A DNA stretch of 64,000 bases, from assembly GCA_028283605.1 (NCBI GenBank), contig JAPWKH010000032.1:62001-126000 (forward strand). Direction: 5' to 3'. A program made the position numbers and the translations under genes. This DNA comes from Arachidicoccus sp. (lineage in GTDB: Bacteria; Bacteroidota; Bacteroidia; Chitinophagales; Chitinophagaceae). Position 1 is the first letter of the stretch. Each line of letters opens with the position of its first letter. Below are positions 62,658-64,000 of the stretch, piece by piece. The notes under the pieces are model-generated. The model saw only the letters and a list, made by a program, of their open reading frames with translations, made no database searches and was not told the DNA's origin.

Positions 62658-63301
62658 CATACTACCACATACATTCCCGCACCCGCCATCAATAATAAGA
62701 ACAAATGGTAATCCAGTTTTTCCTTTAATATACGCAGTGCCTTTCGCATGTGCTGCTCCACGGTATTGACGGAGATACCCAGTGTTTCGGCTATTTCTTT
62801 GTTGGACAGATTCTCATAGCGGCGGAGCTGGAACACGCGTCGGCACTGCTCCGGCAGATGTTGTAGCTGGGCGTGCAGCAGGTGTTCCTGCTCCTTCAGC
62901 AACGTGCGGTTAGCCGTATCGTCAATATGGTCTTCCATGCCATTAGCATATACCTGTTGTCGGTCGTGGTAGCGTTGCTCAGTACGTATCTGGTTCAGCA
63001 CCTGGTTACGCACCATGATGAAAAGATAATTTTTAACGTTCAGGCCTGCATCCAGTTGGTCCCTGTGTTGGTAGAAGCGGAACATGGCCTCCTGCAGGGT
63101 ATCTTCCGCAAGCACCCGGTTACCATTGAGCCTGCCCACCGCCAGTTCGAGCAGCCATACGGCATGTCTTTTATACAGGGCATCAAAAGCCCGGTTGTTT
63201 CCCTGCTGCCATTTTTCTAACAGGTCATTGTCCGTATCGTGGGTAAAATGGTCGATGAAAAAAATACCTCCTTGCTCAAAACTAAACAATTGCAAGCACA
63301 A
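62657..63301 (-). CDS. ECF-type RNA polymerase sigma factor
   Basis: 214 residues: sigma-70 region 2 (WQQGNNRAFDALYKRHAVWL, LAEDTLQEAMFRFYQHRDQL, VKNYLFIMVRNQVLNQIR) and region 4 (LQHLPEQCRRVFQLRRYENL, SNKEIAETLGISVNTVEQHM), then a short hydrophobic tail (YHLFLLLMAGAGMYVVV). The call begins at TTG 63301; a true start nearer residue 15-20 is possible. Pairs with a divergent FecR gene; such sets usually control a SusC/D-type outer-membrane uptake system, which would lie beyond the window. Confidence 0.9.
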   Translation of the reverse strand: MCLQLFSFEQGGIFFIDHFTHDTDNDLLEKWQQGNNRAFDALYKRHAVWLLELAVGRLNGNRVLAEDTLQEAMFRFYQHRDQLDAGLNVKNYLFIMVRNQVLNQIRTEQRYHDRQQVYANGMEDHIDDTANRTLLKEQEHLLHAQLQHLPEQCRRVFQLRRYENLSNKEIAETLGISVNTVEQHMRKALRILKEKLDYHLFLLLMAGAGMYVVV

Positions 63302-63505
63302 TGTTTTTAATTATTTAGCTTAAAATAATTAAAATAATATTTCATCTTTTTGCCTAACGGGAGGTGCCGGTTTGCGGTGTTTTTAATATAGCGGTTTTTT
63401 GCTTTTTGCCGTATATCGCTTTTCTGTAAAAATATCCGTCACCGGATAACGGTAACAATGCAATAGCGGTGTCTTTATAGTAACAGTGTCTTTAAACTCT
63501 AATCA

Positions 63506-64000
63506 ATGACGCAGGAACGATTATTATACCTGATACAACAATGGGAAAAGGGTCAGCTGGCGGAAGCAGAAGACCGGGAGCTTAACGAATGGTTCGGGTC
63601 GGGATATACGGAGCTCTTCCACGGAGAAGAACGGGATGCCGTCGGCGAAGCGTTATTGCAAAGTTACCTGAAGCAGCATCCGCATGAAGAACCTGCGGAA
63701 ACGCCCGCCCGCAGGTTACATCCCTGGCGCTGGGTGGCTGCAGCATCCGTGTTGCTGGTGCTTTTAGCCGGGGGCTGGCATTTCCTTTCAGAACGGAAAC
63801 CCGTGCAACCAGTGTTGGTGGCCCATGATGCACTTCCCGGCGGTAACCATGCCATGCTTACGCTGGCGGACGGGCGGCAAATAATACTGGATAGTACCGG
63901 AAACGGCAATGTAGCCAGCCAGAACGGTGTACAGGTCATCAAGCTTGACAGCGGTAAGCTGGCCTATAAGGGCAACGGTGCCGCCGTAGCCTACAATACG
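63506..64000 (+). CDS. FecR-type anti-sigma factor, N-terminal part (cut by window end)
   Basis: The frame from ATG 63506 is open for 165 codons to the last base. Residues 1-70 are the cytoplasmic sigma-binding helices (LLYLIQQWEKGQLAEAEDRE), residues about 75-93 a membrane helix (RWVAAASVLLVLLAGGWHF), then the FecR beta domain begins (ALPGGNHAMLTLADGRQIIL). It would hold the divergent ECF sigma factor until a TonB-linked receptor signals. Divergent rather than co-directional with its sigma gene. Confidence 0.9.
   Translation, partial: MTQERLLYLIQQWEKGQLAEAEDRELNEWFGSGYTELFHGEERDAVGEALLQSYLKQHPHEEPAETPARRLHPWRWVAAASVLLVLLAGGWHFLSERKPVQPVLVAHDALPGGNHAMLTLADGRQIILDSTGNGNVASQNGVQVIKLDSGKLAYKGNGAAVAYNT

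Noticed and set aside
1-64000. CRISPR array or prophage
   Set aside because: No regularly spaced identical repeats with unique spacers, no cas genes, no phage structural genes. The 24-bp array at 62466 has no spacers.

Overview
The window reads as chromosomal DNA from a member of the phylum Bacteroidota, most likely a Chitinophagaceae-type soil or plant bacterium. Grounds: a type IX secretion sorting domain, GG-leader natural-product precursors, many TlpA-like thioredoxins with long N-terminal extensions, an ECF sigma/FecR pair, RHS repeats and a Bacteroidota-style kdp locus with tiny membrane proteins. No rRNA, CRISPR array or phage block was seen. The last ~8 kb (55.6 kb to the end) is visibly richer in G+C than the rest and starts beside an IS110 relic, so it probably has a different history.

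Layout. 0-2.5 kb: tail of a LacI-type regulator, a decayed IS982, and an intact IS481-family element (1440-2476) that cut off the 3' end of an HlyD gene. 2.5-23.5 kb: a large peptide natural-product (RiPP, lanthipeptide-like) locus on the minus strand. In transcription order: a C39-like/VKOR/thioredoxin fusion; repeating cassettes of precursor peptide, stem-loop and TlpA-like thioredoxin (P3-TlpA4, P2-TlpA3, P1-TlpA2, a leader fused to TlpA1); two glycosyltransferase domains; a LanC-like protein; a C39-peptidase ABC exporter; precursor P0; a TlpA gene broken by a 276-bp inversion; and the truncated HlyD. To the right lies a small signalling block: ThiF-like enzyme, PAS-LuxR regulator and a FeeM/LuxI-like acyltransferase. 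Its intergenic regions, and the one before the VKOR gene, carry related palindromes with a CC-N4-GG core. I infer acyl-amino-acid (quorum-like) control of peptide production.

23.9-32.8 kb: T9SS cargo protein, mannose-1-phosphate guanylyltransferase, ABC exporter, a HigBA module whose toxin has an in-frame stop, a tRNA-like RNA with its own terminator, an Lrp regulator and a DUF2157 membrane protein. 32.9-36.1 kb: two RHS fragments, a MORN-repeat lipoprotein that may be an immunity protein, and IS relics, flanked by inverted REP-like palindromes. 36.1-42.7 kb: marR-tolC-MFP-RND efflux operon. 43.2-53.4 kb: the kdp potassium-uptake locus (kdpF, A, B, C, a porin, a KdpD sensor domain, a separate histidine kinase) with a sigma-54-type response regulator. 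53.7-55.5 kb: IS982 relic, alpha/beta hydrolase, IS110 relic. 55.7-64 kb: lantibiotic dehydratase (frameshifted), TlpA-DUF3738 protein, HTH protein, HU, AbiEi-like/Fic fusion, a 24-bp-period repeat array, ECF sigma factor and a FecR anti-sigma cut by the window end.

A striking feature is that single-base indels, most of them in homopolymers, hit the exporter, a glycosyltransferase, three of four precursors and the acyltransferase, while the long genes between 26 and 53 kb are intact. This is either real decay or slippage-based switching of the RiPP locus, or a local sequencing problem; reads would decide.
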